In this document: piece by piece, positions 1-8,857 of the stretch
Layout: each line of letters starts with the position of its first letter
Numbering within the stretch: position 1 is the stretch's first letter
Origin: Paraglaciecola arctica BSs20135
Lineage (GTDB): Bacteria; Pseudomonadota; Gammaproteobacteria; Enterobacterales; Alteromonadaceae
Direction of reading: 5' to 3'
Length of the DNA stretch: 64,000 nucleotides
NCBI RefSeq assembly: GCF_000314995.1
Contig: NZ_BAEO01000041.1
Coordinates: forward strand, 1-64,000
Made by a program: the position numbers and the translations under genes
The notes under the pieces: model-generated
Told to the model about the DNA's origin: nothing
What the model saw: the letters and a program-made list of their open reading frames with translations, nothing else
Database searches by the model: none

Positions 1-101
1 GGTCATAAACACATCCCTGATGAACATCTCCCAAATCCGCCTTCCTTGGCGGATTGTTCAGGCTGGCGGAGCCGTGCTCCTAAAGAATCAGCTTGAACCC
101 A
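1..101 (-). repeat. Dispersed structured repeat, copy 1 (edge of window)
   Basis: Read on the minus strand this element has the same layout as the copies at 22.7-22.9 kb. It has an outer stem (GTTCAGGCTG at 56-65 against CAGCTTGAAC at 89-98), an inner hairpin (GGAGC 68-72, loop CGT, GCTCC 76-80), a second hairpin (34-41 against 48-55) and a conserved tail whose plus-strand reading is CACATCCCTGATG at 10-22. The stems differ in sequence from the other copies but keep their pairing. It may extend left of the window. The short minus-strand open frame across it looks like chance. Confidence 0.7.
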
Positions 102-108
102 CCACATT

Positions 109-143
109 AAAAAACCCGCATCGGTATACCGTGCGGGTTTTTT
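109..143. terminator. Bidirectional intrinsic terminator
   Basis: AAAACCCGCA (111-120) pairs with TGCGGGTTTT (132-141) around an inner CGGTATACCG palindrome. The plus strand ends in a T-run, and the A-run before the stem gives a T-run on the minus strand. It can end transcripts of the minus-strand PEP-CTERM gene as well as anything entering from the left. Confidence 0.75.
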
Positions 144-221
144 ATTATCTTTGAAAACTTCAACCAACTGACTAGCACTCTCCACATCATCGGTTATTGA
201 TTGTATACAGGAAATTTTTAT

Positions 222-851
222 TTAAGATTGTTTCTTACAGCGACGAAACACCAAACCTATTAACCCTAAGGCAAAAACAGTCAGAGTAGAGGGTTCTGTT
301 ACCACTTGTGCCGCCTGCGACCTACTCCATACTGCGTAAGTTAAGAATTCGGCCCCTACCCTTCCAGTATCAGATCCAATACCAGTTGTAAGAAAAGTCG
401 TTCGATCCGCAGTAGAACCGGCTTAATTCCACGCTGCGAAACCATAGAGCTCATTACTTACTGGTACACTTAGGTAAGGCGTGAGAACAAAGCAATCATT
501 GAACCTGTTACTGCTGCAACCAAAGGTTAAACCTGGTGACGAATCAAATAAACCGTTAACTGAGTTTACAAATACATTACCTAATAATGCCTGTGATGCG
601 ACTTTACTCTCTTCACTGCTCTTCCAAAAAAAATCACTCTGTTCATCACATCCACTGAATAATGCAGCACAGATGCCATCAACAAAAGAGACATCGTAAA
701 ACTCACCATTGATGTTTATATTTGAGGCACCTAATAACTTGCCGCTGCTCGAATCTATGTTCAACATAAGTGAGGCATTAGCCAGGTTAAACAAACTGCA
801 GGCCGATACCAGCAATGATAATATCATTGCTTTAAAACATACTTTTTTCAT
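222..851 (-). pseudogene. PEP-CTERM protein gene interrupted by an in-frame stop
   Basis: The first open part (851 to 423) encodes 142 residues starting MKKVCFKAMILSLLVSACS, a signal peptide, followed by a mature region with several cysteines and no recognised domain. It stops at TAA (423-425). The same frame then runs on without a break for 66 more codons to a TAA at 222-224. Those codons encode a textbook PEP-CTERM sorting tail: TEPSTL, a hydrophobic stretch (VFALGLIGLV) and a basic end (FRRCKKQS). The intact gene would make about 209 residues. The simplest reading is a single nonsense substitution in an exported protein normally handled by exosortase. A sequencing error or stop readthrough would look the same. 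No exosortase gene is in this window. Confidence 0.75.
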
Positions 852-1197
852 CCCATTTTTATCCTTGTAAATTTATTGGTTGTTTTTAATCCCTAAACCA
901 TAAAGTTAGGCCATTAAATAACGGTTAGCTCTTCACATTCAAAATGAAGATGCATATAGGTACCTAATTCATTTCCCTATATATGTATAAGCGTAAAAAC
1001 ATGTAAAAAACGTCAATTAATTTATAAATTGATTCTTTTTATTGTAAAACGGGCTCTGTTATTTCCAATTTCTTATAAAGATATTTCTGTTTGATTTTGC
1101 TTTGGTTAATTAATACCAAACAATATCTGCGTTTAGTTCTTATTATTTCAGCCCCAGATACGATAACCTTTAAGTAGGTTAGCAATATTGGTAGCAA
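852..1197. other. AT-rich intergenic region between divergent genes
   Basis: About 346 bases separate the PEP-CTERM pseudogene from the receiver-TPR gene and must hold both promoters. I see no gene, operator with a known consensus, or RNA here. Short inverted repeats are present, for example ATATAGG with CCTATAT near 955-995 and TTTGGT with ACCAAA near 1105-1125. They are too short in AT-rich sequence to interpret. Confidence 0.5.
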
Positions 1198-2820
1198 ATG
1201 AATTCACAACTGGCTAAAAATACCAAAGTACTAATAGTAGACGATCAAGCCTTAGCTAAGGGATATATGAAATATTCTTTAGAAGAGCTGGGGTTTAGCG
1301 ATATTACTTATGTAGATAAAATTAATTCTGCACTGACCTCACTAAGAAGCCATAAATTTGATTTGATCATTTGCTCTTACAACTTAAAACGAGAGCAAGA
1401 TGGGTATTATTTTTACGATGAAATTAAAACCAATGGAGAGCTACCATTAAGCACCGCTTTTGTGTTTATTAGTGCTGATACCAATTCCGATTTAGTCCAA
1501 AGCATTATTGAATTACAGCCCGATGATTTTTTAGCTAAACCTTTTACAGTCAAAGACTTAGATCGTAGATTAAGTCGTGTGTTAGCCCGTAAAAAAGCCT
1601 TGCATGGTGTATATCTATGCATTGATAAAAATCAATATGTCCAGGCTTTGTCTGAAGTAGAATTATTTTTAGGCAACCCTAAACATTCAGAATTTTTCCC
1701 TTTGGCGCTAAAAATTAAAGGCGAAATGCTCTCGGCCTGCGGCAACTTTCAACAAGCCAAAGACTTTTATCAGGCGATTTTAAAGGTACAAACGTTTACA
1801 TGGGCACAACTGGGGTTAGTCAACAGTTACTTGCGTCTCAATGAAGATGAATCCGCAGAAAAATTAGTATTACGTTTAGCTTTTAAACCCGACTCGCAGC
1901 TTGCTGCATATGATCTGCTAACAGCTTTGCAGATAAAACAGAATGATTTTGATACCGCACTTGAATGCGTAATGATGGCCACTGAAATATCGCCTAGAAA
2001 TATTCGACGACATAAAACAGCCATGGACTTATCTCGAATTACTCACGATTATGAAACTCAATTCGAAGCAGCAAAAAAAATTGTACGATTTGCCAAAAAT
2101 TCTATTCATGATAAGCCAGAAAATTACCTAAACGTCGCCAGAGCGGGCATCGACTATGCCATGACAACTGAAGCATCTGATACCGATAGATTAATCAAAC
2201 AAGCAAACGAATACATTAGGCAACTTAAGCAGGCGTTTCCAAAAGCAGATATCCAAGAGCAAATGAAAGTGGTCAATGCTCGATTACTGTATCTCGAAGA
2301 TGAAAAAGATAACGCTTTATCCTTACTCTATAAGCTAGACGAAGACAGTTGGGAAAACGAAGGCATAGACGCATTATTAGATAAAGCTAAAATATTCCAT
2401 GACCTAGGCTTACATGAACGCTCACAAGCGGTGTTAGAACAAATAGAAGAACGTTGTAAAAAAAATTCCGATCAAAGTGAAATATTTTTGCACTATATCA
2501 ATCAAGAAAAACAAGAAAAAGCAGCAATTAAATTCAGTTCTAAAGACCTAAACAATACTGCAGTGGGTTATTTTCAAAAGGGTGATCTAGACAATGCCAT
2601 GAAGGTGTTTACTCAAGCATTTACCATCATGCCCAAAAACGCCTCTATTGCCCTGAATCTGATACAAGCTATTTCATCCAAAGCGGAAAAATTAGGTGTC
2701 GCAACTGTATCTGATACTTTACTTAAAAAATGCATTAAAACTATTGAAAATAGTAAGTTAGACGAGGTGCAACAGCAAAGGTATCACAAAATCCGCACTA
2801 TGTTGGATGCTTTGCAGTAA
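1198..2820 (+). CDS. Receiver-like domain protein with C-terminal TPR repeats
   Basis: The first ~125 residues have the fold signature of a response-regulator receiver: acidic pair D15-D16, S92 at the conserved Thr/Ser site and K114 in the AKP motif. The residue aligned with the phosphoacceptor aspartate is Ser60 (DLIICSYNL, where DLILLDINL would be usual), so normal phosphotransfer is unlikely. The rest, to residue 540, is helical with TPR-like repeats (for example around 440-480, GYFQKGDLDNAMKVFTQAF) and no DNA-binding or enzymatic output domain. A paralogue of the same design lies at 45648-47294. The role is probably protein-protein interaction in signalling; the partner is unknown. The ATG start has only a weak ribosome binding site. 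Confidence 0.8.
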   Translation: MNSQLAKNTKVLIVDDQALAKGYMKYSLEELGFSDITYVDKINSALTSLRSHKFDLIICSYNLKREQDGYYFYDEIKTNGELPLSTAFVFISADTNSDLVQSIIELQPDDFLAKPFTVKDLDRRLSRVLARKKALHGVYLCIDKNQYVQALSEVELFLGNPKHSEFFPLALKIKGEMLSACGNFQQAKDFYQAILKVQTFTWAQLGLVNSYLRLNEDESAEKLVLRLAFKPDSQLAAYDLLTALQIKQNDFDTALECVMMATEISPRNIRRHKTAMDLSRITHDYETQFEAAKKIVRFAKNSIHDKPENYLNVARAGIDYAMTTEASDTDRLIKQANEYIRQLKQAFPKADIQEQMKVVNARLLYLEDEKDNALSLLYKLDEDSWENEGIDALLDKAKIFHDLGLHERSQAVLEQIEERCKKNSDQSEIFLHYINQEKQEKAAIKFSSKDLNNTAVGYFQKGDLDNAMKVFTQAFTIMPKNASIALNLIQAISSKAEKLGVATVSDTLLKKCIKTIENSKLDEVQQQRYHKIRTMLDALQ

Positions 2821-2863
2821 TTAACCTGAGTTAACAACAAACAACTCCAACAGAGATTAATTA

Positions 2864-3616
2864 TTACAAGCCACCAGCAATATCGATAAAACTACCAGTC
2901 GCAAATGAAGATTTTTCTGATGCTAACCAATAAATCGCCTCAGCCACTTCAGCCGGTTCCCCACCTCTTTGCATAGGAATTTTTGCTTTAAGCCTATCGA
3001 TACGATTTGGCTCGCCACCCGATGCATGAATGTCAGTATGAATAAGGCCTGGACGAACAGCATTCACACGAATACCTTCTCCAGCCACTTCTATTGCTAA
3101 ACCTTTTGTTAAACTATCTATTGCTCCTTTTGATGCAGCATAGTCAATATACTCGTTAGGAGAGCCACTTTTAGCGGCACCAGATGAAACATTAACTATA
3201 GATCCACCTTTGCCTCCATATTTGCTGGACATACGTTTAACCGCTTGTTGCGAGCACAAAAAGCAACTCATCACATTAGTGGTTAATACTTGACTAAATC
3301 TTTGTTCATCGATTTCATCTAATCGACACTGGGTTTTTAATATTCCAACATTATTGACCAGTACAGACAAGCAACCTAACTCTTCATCTACAGTTTTGAA
3401 TAATCGTTTTACTTCACTAGCTTTGGAAACATCGGCTTTCACAGTGATACATTTAACTTGGTATTGCAGGATTTCATTTTTAAGTTGCTCTGCAGCGATC
3501 TCATCTTTTAAGAAATTGATACACACCCCATAACCCTTTTGCGCAAAAAGTCTAGTTGTTGCTGCGCCAATCCCTCTACTCGCGCCAGTAATGAGCACTA
3601 TTTTGTCATTCAACAT
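2864..3616 (-). CDS. SDR-family oxidoreductase (YgfF-like)
   Basis: This is a classical short-chain dehydrogenase with the NAD(P)-binding TGASRGIG motif near residue 10, NNVG in place of the usual NNAG, a catalytic serine in NVSS, and YxxxK (Y159, K163 when counted from the ATG at 3616). Long stretches match my memory of E. coli YgfF, such as ASGGEP and IPMQRGG and the C-terminal TGSFIDIAGG, so it belongs to that subgroup of FabG-like enzymes. The substrate is unknown. A GTG at 3631 would add five residues; the ATG fits the family N-terminus better. It follows kynU by about 60 bases on the same strand and may be co-transcribed with it. Confidence 0.85.
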   Translation of the reverse strand: MLNDKIVLITGASRGIGAATTRLFAQKGYGVCINFLKDEIAAEQLKNEILQYQVKCITVKADVSKASEVKRLFKTVDEELGCLSVLVNNVGILKTQCRLDEIDEQRFSQVLTTNVMSCFLCSQQAVKRMSSKYGGKGGSIVNVSSGAAKSGSPNEYIDYAASKGAIDSLTKGLAIEVAGEGIRVNAVRPGLIHTDIHASGGEPNRIDRLKAKIPMQRGGEPAEVAEAIYWLASEKSSFATGSFIDIAGGL

Positions 3617-3676
3617 AAAATTCTCGCTCACTTTCTCAAAATGGTTGGAAAAAAAACTTTAAATATCTGCATAAAT

Positions 3677-4912
3677 CTATGTCACTTTTAACGTGATATT
3701 GAAACGTTGTTCTTTATAAAATCCACTTTCTACAATATTGGTTAAGGTTGTCACTGCCCGCCAAACATCCTCAAAGGAGGTATAAAGTGGTGTAAAACCA
3801 AAACGTATTATATTAGGAGCTCGAAAATCAGCAACAACGCCTTTTTCAATTAAGGCTTGGCAAATAGCAAATGCATCATGGTGAGAGAAAGCCAACTGAC
3901 TGCCTCTTTGTTCGGCTAATTTAGGCGAACACAGCAGCAAATCATGCAAACATTCATTCCCTTGAATAAGCTGCAGAAATACTTCTGCAAGCTCCACAGA
4001 CTTAGTTCTAATCTGTAACATATCCACGTCTTGCCATACATCAAGTGCGGCATCCAAGACACTCATTGAAATCACACTAGGCGTTCCACATTGAAATTGA
4101 TTAATATTAGATGCGGCTTGATATTCAGGGTTAAATGCAAAAGGTTTTGAATGCCCCATCCAACCTGACAATGGCTGTTTAATTGCGTATTGATGGCGTT
4201 TGGCTACATATACAAAAGCCGGAGATCCTGGCCCCCCATTTAAGTATTTATAACCACAACCCACAGCAAAATCCGCCTCACATTTATCTAGCTCCACAGA
4301 CAAAGCACCAGCGCTATGGGCTAAATCCCAAATCACCAAAATACCTTTTTCATGGGCAAGTTTGGTAAGTTTTGCCATATCCAATAAATTGCCTGTACGA
4401 AAATTCACTTGAGTCAGCAATAATACCGCCACAGACTCATTTAGACTTTGCTCAATATCCTGCTCTTCGACCATTTGCAATTGGCATAAGTCTGGCCCTA
4501 ACAAGTCACTCAGCCCTTGCACCATATACAAGTCGGTGGGGAAATTATCTTTTGTCGACAACACCACTGTTCGCTCTGAATTAAGTGTAAGGGCACTACA
4601 CAAAAGTTTAAATAGATTCACAGAAATGGAGTCACAACAAATTACTTGGCCTTTAGCCGCGCCAATAATTGGCGCTATTTTTTCACCAACCCTGATCGGC
4701 AGGTCAATCCAATTATGGCTATTCCAACTCTTAATTAAGTCGTTTCCCCATTGTTGGCTAACCACCTCTGCTACTTTTGATTTTACTGACTTAGGCAACG
4801 CCCCTAATGAATTACCATCCAAATAAATAGTGTTAACGGGTAAGTCAAACTCAAGACGCTTTTGAGCTAAAGGATCTGCTTTATCTAAGGCAATTATCTC
4901 ATCAAAATTCAT
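3677..4912 (-). CDS. kynU: Kynureninase
   Basis: This PLP-dependent enzyme cleaves kynurenine (or 3-hydroxykynurenine) to anthranilate (or 3-hydroxyanthranilate) plus alanine. The 411 residues are typical for the family. LDGNSLG occurs near residue 31, DLAHSAGA near 196, and the PLP-binding lysine is K222 in GYKYLNGGPG. The chosen ATG at 4912 shares an ATGA overlap with the stop of the upstream hydrolase gene, which points to translational coupling. A longer frame from 4975 would run back into that gene and is not needed. The pair suggests tryptophan degradation through kynurenine, but no tryptophan 2,3-dioxygenase is in the window. Confidence 0.93.
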   Translation of the reverse strand: MNFDEIIALDKADPLAQKRLEFDLPVNTIYLDGNSLGALPKSVKSKVAEVVSQQWGNDLIKSWNSHNWIDLPIRVGEKIAPIIGAAKGQVICCDSISVNLFKLLCSALTLNSERTVVLSTKDNFPTDLYMVQGLSDLLGPDLCQLQMVEEQDIEQSLNESVAVLLLTQVNFRTGNLLDMAKLTKLAHEKGILVIWDLAHSAGALSVELDKCEADFAVGCGYKYLNGGPGSPAFVYVAKRHQYAIKQPLSGWMGHSKPFAFNPEYQAASNINQFQCGTPSVISMSVLDAALDVWQDVDMLQIRTKSVELAEVFLQLIQGNECLHDLLLCSPKLAEQRGSQLAFSHHDAFAICQALIEKGVVADFRAPNIIRFGFTPLYTSFEDVWRAVTTLTNIVESGFYKEQRFNITLKVT

Positions 4913-5751
4913 TTTGCTAATCCGTTTAACTGTTGAGTCAGTAATGTAAATGCCGCTGAGCCAGGGTGGATCCAATCAAAATGCCCTACTCCATCTAACA
5001 TAATAATTTTTCGCTCCAGTTTGTCTAACTCAAATGCTGGAACAATATTGTCTTTTTTTCCTTGTAAAACCAAAGTATTTACATGTAATGGCTGCTTACT
5101 CGGATTAGCCATATGGTATTCAGAGGGTTTCTCTGTAGGCATAGCTTGCATAAAGTTTTTGGTGACTTGCTGACAACTATTTGAACCATTAGCGTATTCT
5201 TCGATATCAGTAATCGCAGCTAGTCCAATCACACCTTTAAGTTGTTTTATCACGCCACCGGCAAGTAACGCCAAATGCCCACCAGCAGAATGCCCCACTA
5301 ATACTGATCCAGCTAAATCAAATTCACCGTTGTTGTATCTGCTTGATGCGAGGATCCCAGCTTTTACATCATCATAAGAACCTGGCCAACCGCCTCCTAC
5401 ATCTCCACTGCGGCGATATTCTAATGACCACACATTAAAGCCAGCTTGAGCTAAACCAGTACTTAAAGCATAAGTATGTTGAATGTCATATGTACTTAAC
5501 CAACAACCACCATGGATCAAAATAACCAGTGGTGACTGGACTGTATTTTCAAGCTGTTTAGCTCGCCATAACAACGCGTATTGCAGAGGGGCGGCACCAT
5601 AGGCAATCTTTTCATCCGCAGGCATGAAAGACAATGCTGCTACTTTTGAGTAGGAAACATTGTTATCTACCTTAGGGAACGTGATGAGGGGTTGTGTTGC
5701 AATTGCAGTGAACGAGAGGATGCTCAGAGATAATGATAATAACCAATTCAA
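4909..5751 (-). CDS. Alpha/beta hydrolase, candidate kynurenine formamidase with signal peptide
   Basis: The protein has 280 residues. An N-terminal hydrophobic stretch with a likely cleavage after AIA (about residue 18) looks like a signal peptide. The hydrolase core has the oxyanion motif HGGCW (80-84), nucleophile S155 in GHSAGGH, and likely Asp234 and His257. HGGxW plus GHSAGxH is the pattern of the alpha/beta-hydrolase type arylformamidases (N-formylkynurenine to kynurenine). The ATGA overlap with kynU makes that the best guess. The apparent export signal is odd for a pathway that is normally cytoplasmic. A general carboxylesterase remains possible. Confidence 0.7.
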   Translation of the reverse strand: MNWLLSLSLSILSFTAIATQPLITFPKVDNNVSYSKVAALSFMPADEKIAYGAAPLQYALLWRAKQLENTVQSPLVILIHGGCWLSTYDIQHTYALSTGLAQAGFNVWSLEYRRSGDVGGGWPGSYDDVKAGILASSRYNNGEFDLAGSVLVGHSAGGHLALLAGGVIKQLKGVIGLAAITDIEEYANGSNSCQQVTKNFMQAMPTEKPSEYHMANPSKQPLHVNTLVLQGKKDNIVPAFELDKLERKIIMLDGVGHFDWIHPGSAAFTLLTQQLNGLAK

Positions 5752-5836
5752 AATAGTCGACTTCCTTAAAAGAAAAAAAGCAGCGTTAAAACTAACACTG
5801 CTTCTATACCTGTACTAATACAAATTAGGGTTTAGA

Positions 5837-7027
5837 TTAGATCATTTCAATCGCTATTGCGGTAGCTTCCCCTCCGCCAATACACAAAGTAGCAATACCC
5901 TTTTTAAGGTTTTTCTGTTTAAGGGCATGTAACAGAGTCACGATAACCCTTGCACCAGACGCACCAATAGGATGTCCGAGGGCGCAAGCTCCACCTTTAA
6001 CATTAACCTTATCAGGGTTTAATCCTAGCTTTTTAATAGCCAACATAGTGACCATAGCAAAGGCTTCGTTAATTTCGAATAAATCAACGTCTTCGTGAGA
6101 CCAACCGGTTTTATCAAACAGTTTTTGCAAAGCGCCAACGGGTGCCACAGTGAAATTTTCGGGTTCAATGGCATGAGAGCTGTGAGCAACAATTTTAGCT
6201 AAAGGCTTTAAACCTAATGCTTGGGCTTTTTTTGCTGACATCACCAACATAGCAGCCGCACCATCAGAAATAGAACTAGAGTTAGCAGCGGTTACTGTTC
6301 CGTCTTTTTTAAAAGCTGGACGTAATGTGGGTATTTTTTCTGGTTTAGCTTGTTTTGGACCATCATCACTATCAACTAACAAGTCACCTTTGCGGCTTTG
6401 GATTGTAACAGGGGCAATTTCATCAACGAACAAACCCGCATCTTGTGCACTGTTGGCCTTTTGTAAACTGGATAAGGCAAATTCATCCATTTGTTCACGG
6501 GTGATCCCTTCAGCATCGGCTGTTGCTTGTGCGAAACATCCCATGGCTTGACCATCGTAGGCATTTTCTAACCCATCAAGCATCATATGATCTAATACCT
6601 GACCATGTCCCATTCGATAACCAGAACGCGCTTTTGGCAATAAATAAGGAGCATTACTCATACTTTCCATGCCGCCTGCCACTATAACATCTGCAGTACC
6701 CGCTTTGATCAGATCGTGCGCCAACATAAGGGCTTTCATACCCGAACCACAAACTTTGTTGATGGATGTTACCCCAGTTGCTAATGGCAACCCTGCTTTT
6801 AAAGAAGCTTGTCTGGCTGGTGATTGCCCTAAACCGGCAGTCAACACGCAGCCCATTATCACTTCATCAATTTGTGACAATACCGCAGACGAGTCTGGCG
6901 TTTCTTGCAGCACCGCTTGGATGGCGCTGGCTCCCAACTCTGTGGCTGTCAAAGGAGCCAAACTACCTACAAATCCGCCCATAGGTGTACGCTTTGCCGC
7001 GACTATTACAATTGTATTATCAGACAT
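5837..7027 (-). CDS. Acetyl-CoA C-acyltransferase (thiolase)
   Basis: The 396-residue protein is a complete degradative or acetoacetyl-CoA thiolase. The acyl-accepting cysteine is C93 in NKVCGSGMKA, and the C-terminal motifs GHPIGASGAR and CIGGGEA hold the catalytic His and second Cys. The ATG at 7027 has a good GGAG site; the 15 extra codons upstream are probably untranslated. The gene is divergent from the liu operon, across the intergenic region that holds a probable LiuR site. HMG-CoA lyase yields acetoacetate, so an acetoacetyl-CoA thiolase would complete leucine catabolism once a CoA-transferase or ligase has activated it. Specificity cannot be read from sequence alone. Confidence 0.9.
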   Translation of the reverse strand: MSDNTIVIVAAKRTPMGGFVGSLAPLTATELGASAIQAVLQETPDSSAVLSQIDEVIMGCVLTAGLGQSPARQASLKAGLPLATGVTSINKVCGSGMKALMLAHDLIKAGTADVIVAGGMESMSNAPYLLPKARSGYRMGHGQVLDHMMLDGLENAYDGQAMGCFAQATADAEGITREQMDEFALSSLQKANSAQDAGLFVDEIAPVTIQSRKGDLLVDSDDGPKQAKPEKIPTLRPAFKKDGTVTAANSSSISDGAAAMLVMSAKKAQALGLKPLAKIVAHSSHAIEPENFTVAPVGALQKLFDKTGWSHEDVDLFEINEAFAMVTMLAIKKLGLNPDKVNVKGGACALGHPIGASGARVIVTLLHALKQKNLKKGIATLCIGGGEATAIAIEMI

Positions 7028-7175
7028 AAAAACTCCTAAATTTTTGCTCAATCGACTAAACCTGTAAATCACTGGCGTACAGGAATTTGCACGCTTTGTG
7101 TTTTATCATAATCACTGACTTAACCAATTTCCGCTTTACAAGATTGATTTTAAAACCTTAACACTTTACATTTAC

Positions 7176-7206
7176 TTTCAGTTTACGTAAACGTAAACCT
7201 TATTAA
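7176..7206 (+). promoter_or_regulatory. Probable LiuR operator inside the liuR promoter
   Basis: GTTTACGTAAACGTAAAC at 7181-7198 is a perfect inverted repeat apart from its two-base AA centre. It lies between a weak -35-like TTTCAG (7176-7181) and a -10-like TATTAA (7201-7206) about 19 bases apart, the long spacer used by MerR-family activators. From memory, the LiuR motif in gammaproteobacteria is of this TTTACGT/ACGTAAA type. The -35 and -10 assignments are tentative; the palindrome is clear. Confidence 0.65.
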
Positions 7207-7237
7207 CAAATAATAACTATATATATATGAGTAAATA

Positions 7238-7648
7238 ATGAGTCAACAAACTTTTAGCATAGGCGAACTAGCCAAATCAATGGACATAACTCCGCGCTCT
7301 ATTCGGTTTTACGAAGAGCAAGGTTTATTAAACCCGACTCGAAATGGCCAAAATCGTATCTATCTGAAAAAAGACCATGTTCGCTTAAAACTAATTTTAC
7401 GTGGCAAACGTTTAGGATTTTCCTTAGCGGAAACTAAAACCTTATTTAATTTATATGACAGTCACCAAAATTCAAAAGTACAGCTTGAAGCTATGCTCAA
7501 AATGACAGCTGAAAAGCGCGCTTATATGCAACAACAACTAATAGACATTGAAATGTTAAAGGCTGAACTAGAAGACGTAGAAGCCCGCTGCCAAGAAGAA
7601 CTCAATGCCTTAACGCTCACTACCTTAAAGCAAGGACAAACCGCATGA
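7238..7648 (+). CDS. liuR: MerR-family regulator of leucine/isovalerate catabolism
   Basis: The 136-residue protein has the MerR winged helix-turn-helix at the start ([20 protein letters not shown], residues 5-24), the RNGQNRIY wing, and a C-terminal coiled-coil dimerisation helix. It has no metal-binding cysteine pattern. It is the first gene of the liu operon and overlaps liuA by ATGA, so it is co-transcribed with the genes it controls. The palindrome just upstream suggests autoregulation and possibly control of the divergent thiolase gene. LiuR-type proteins govern branched-chain amino acid degradation. Confidence 0.9.
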   Translation: MSQQTFSIGELAKSMDITPRSIRFYEEQGLLNPTRNGQNRIYLKKDHVRLKLILRGKRLGFSLAETKTLFNLYDSHQNSKVQLEAMLKMTAEKRAYMQQQLIDIEMLKAELEDVEARCQEELNALTLTTLKQGQTA

Positions 7649-8814
7649 ATGCCCCCTATCCAACCTTAAATTTTGGTCTCGGTGAAGACATCGACATGTT
7701 GCGTGACCATGTATATAACTTCGCTCAAGGTGAAATAGCGCCTTTGGCTGAAAAAGCCGATCAAAATAATAGTTTCCCGAATGAATTATGGCCAAAGTTA
7801 GGTGATATGGGGCTATTAGGCGTGACAGTAGCCGAACAATACGGCGGTTCTGATATGGGTTACTTGGCCCATGTCATTGCTATGGAAGAAGTCAGCCGTG
7901 CGTCGGCTGGCATCGGGTTAAGTTACGGCGCTCATTCAAATTTATGCGTCAATCAAATTCACAAAAATGGTAGTGATGCTCAGAAACAAAAATACTTACC
8001 CAAGTTAGTCAGCGGTGAACATATCGGTGCCTTAGCCATGAGTGAGCCAAATGCAGGCTCAGATGTAGTCAGCATGAAACTACGAGCCGACAAACGCGGC
8101 GATCTGTATGTGTTAAATGGCAACAAAATGTGGATCACCAATGGTCCTGACGCTCATACCTACGTGGTATATGCCAAAACCGATATATCAGCGGGTGCCA
8201 AAGGTATGACAGCTTTTATTATTGAGCGAGGTTCTAAAGGATTTACTCAGGCACAAAAACTCGACAAATTAGGGATGCGATCGTCTAACACTTGTGAACT
8301 GGTATTCCAAGATTGTGAAGTACCTGCAGAAAATATCCTAGGTCAAGAAGGCGGCGGGGTAAAAGTGTTAATGAGTGGCTTGGATTACGAACGAGTGGTG
8401 TTATCGGGCGGGCCGTTAGGCATTATGCAAGCTTGTATGGACTTAGTGGTGCCTTACATCCACGACCGCAAACAGTTTGGTCAATCTATCGGTGAGTTTC
8501 AATTAGTACAAGGAAAAGTAGCTGATATGTATACCCAGATGAATGCTGCCAGAGCTTATGTTTATGCCGTAGCACGCTCCTGTGACAGAGGTGAAACCGC
8601 CCGTAAAGATGCAGCAGGGGCGATCCTTTATTCTGCAGAGTTGGCAACCAAAATGGCATTAGACGCGATCCAACTTTTAGGTGGTAATGGCTACATCAAC
8701 GAATTCCCAGCGGGCCGTTTGTTACGGGATGCCAAGTTGTACGAAATTGGCGCAGGCACTTCTGAAATTCGTAGAATGTTGATTGGTCGAGAGTTGTTTA
8801 AAGAGTCAGTGTAA
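7645..8814 (+). CDS. liuA: Isovaleryl-CoA dehydrogenase
   Basis: This FAD-dependent acyl-CoA dehydrogenase oxidises isovaleryl-CoA to 3-methylcrotonyl-CoA and passes electrons to ETF. The 389 residues cover the whole family fold: the flavin-contacting segment [19 protein letters not shown], and [33 protein letters not shown] spread over the C-terminal half. The catalytic base is E249 in [13 protein letters not shown], in the isovaleryl-CoA dehydrogenase position rather than near the C-terminal end as in other acyl-CoA dehydrogenases. The ATG overlaps the liuR stop. Confidence 0.93.
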   Translation: MNAPYPTLNFGLGEDIDMLRDHVYNFAQGEIAPLAEKADQNNSFPNELWPKLGDMGLLGVTVAEQYGGSDMGYLAHVIAMEEVSRASAGIGLSYGAHSNLCVNQIHKNGSDAQKQKYLPKLVSGEHIGALAMSEPNAGSDVVSMKLRADKRGDLYVLNGNKMWITNGPDAHTYVVYAKTDISAGAKGMTAFIIERGSKGFTQAQKLDKLGMRSSNTCELVFQDCEVPAENILGQEGGGVKVLMSGLDYERVVLSGGPLGIMQACMDLVVPYIHDRKQFGQSIGEFQLVQGKVADMYTQMNAARAYVYAVARSCDRGETARKDAAGAILYSAELATKMALDAIQLLGGNGYINEFPAGRLLRDAKLYEIGAGTSEIRRMLIGRELFKESV

Positions 8815-8857
8815 AAACGCCTAATAACCTCATAAAGCAAATAACTGGAGCAATACT

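Noticed and set aside
3-185. A 60-residue minus-strand open frame at the window start
   Set aside because: It runs across the structured repeat and the terminator stem; a similar spurious frame occurs in the other repeat copies. It has no ribosome site or family resemblance.
3677-4975. Longer kynureninase start at 4975
   Set aside because: The extra residues come from the upstream hydrolase coding region in another frame; the ATG at 4912 gives the family N-terminus and an ATGA coupling.
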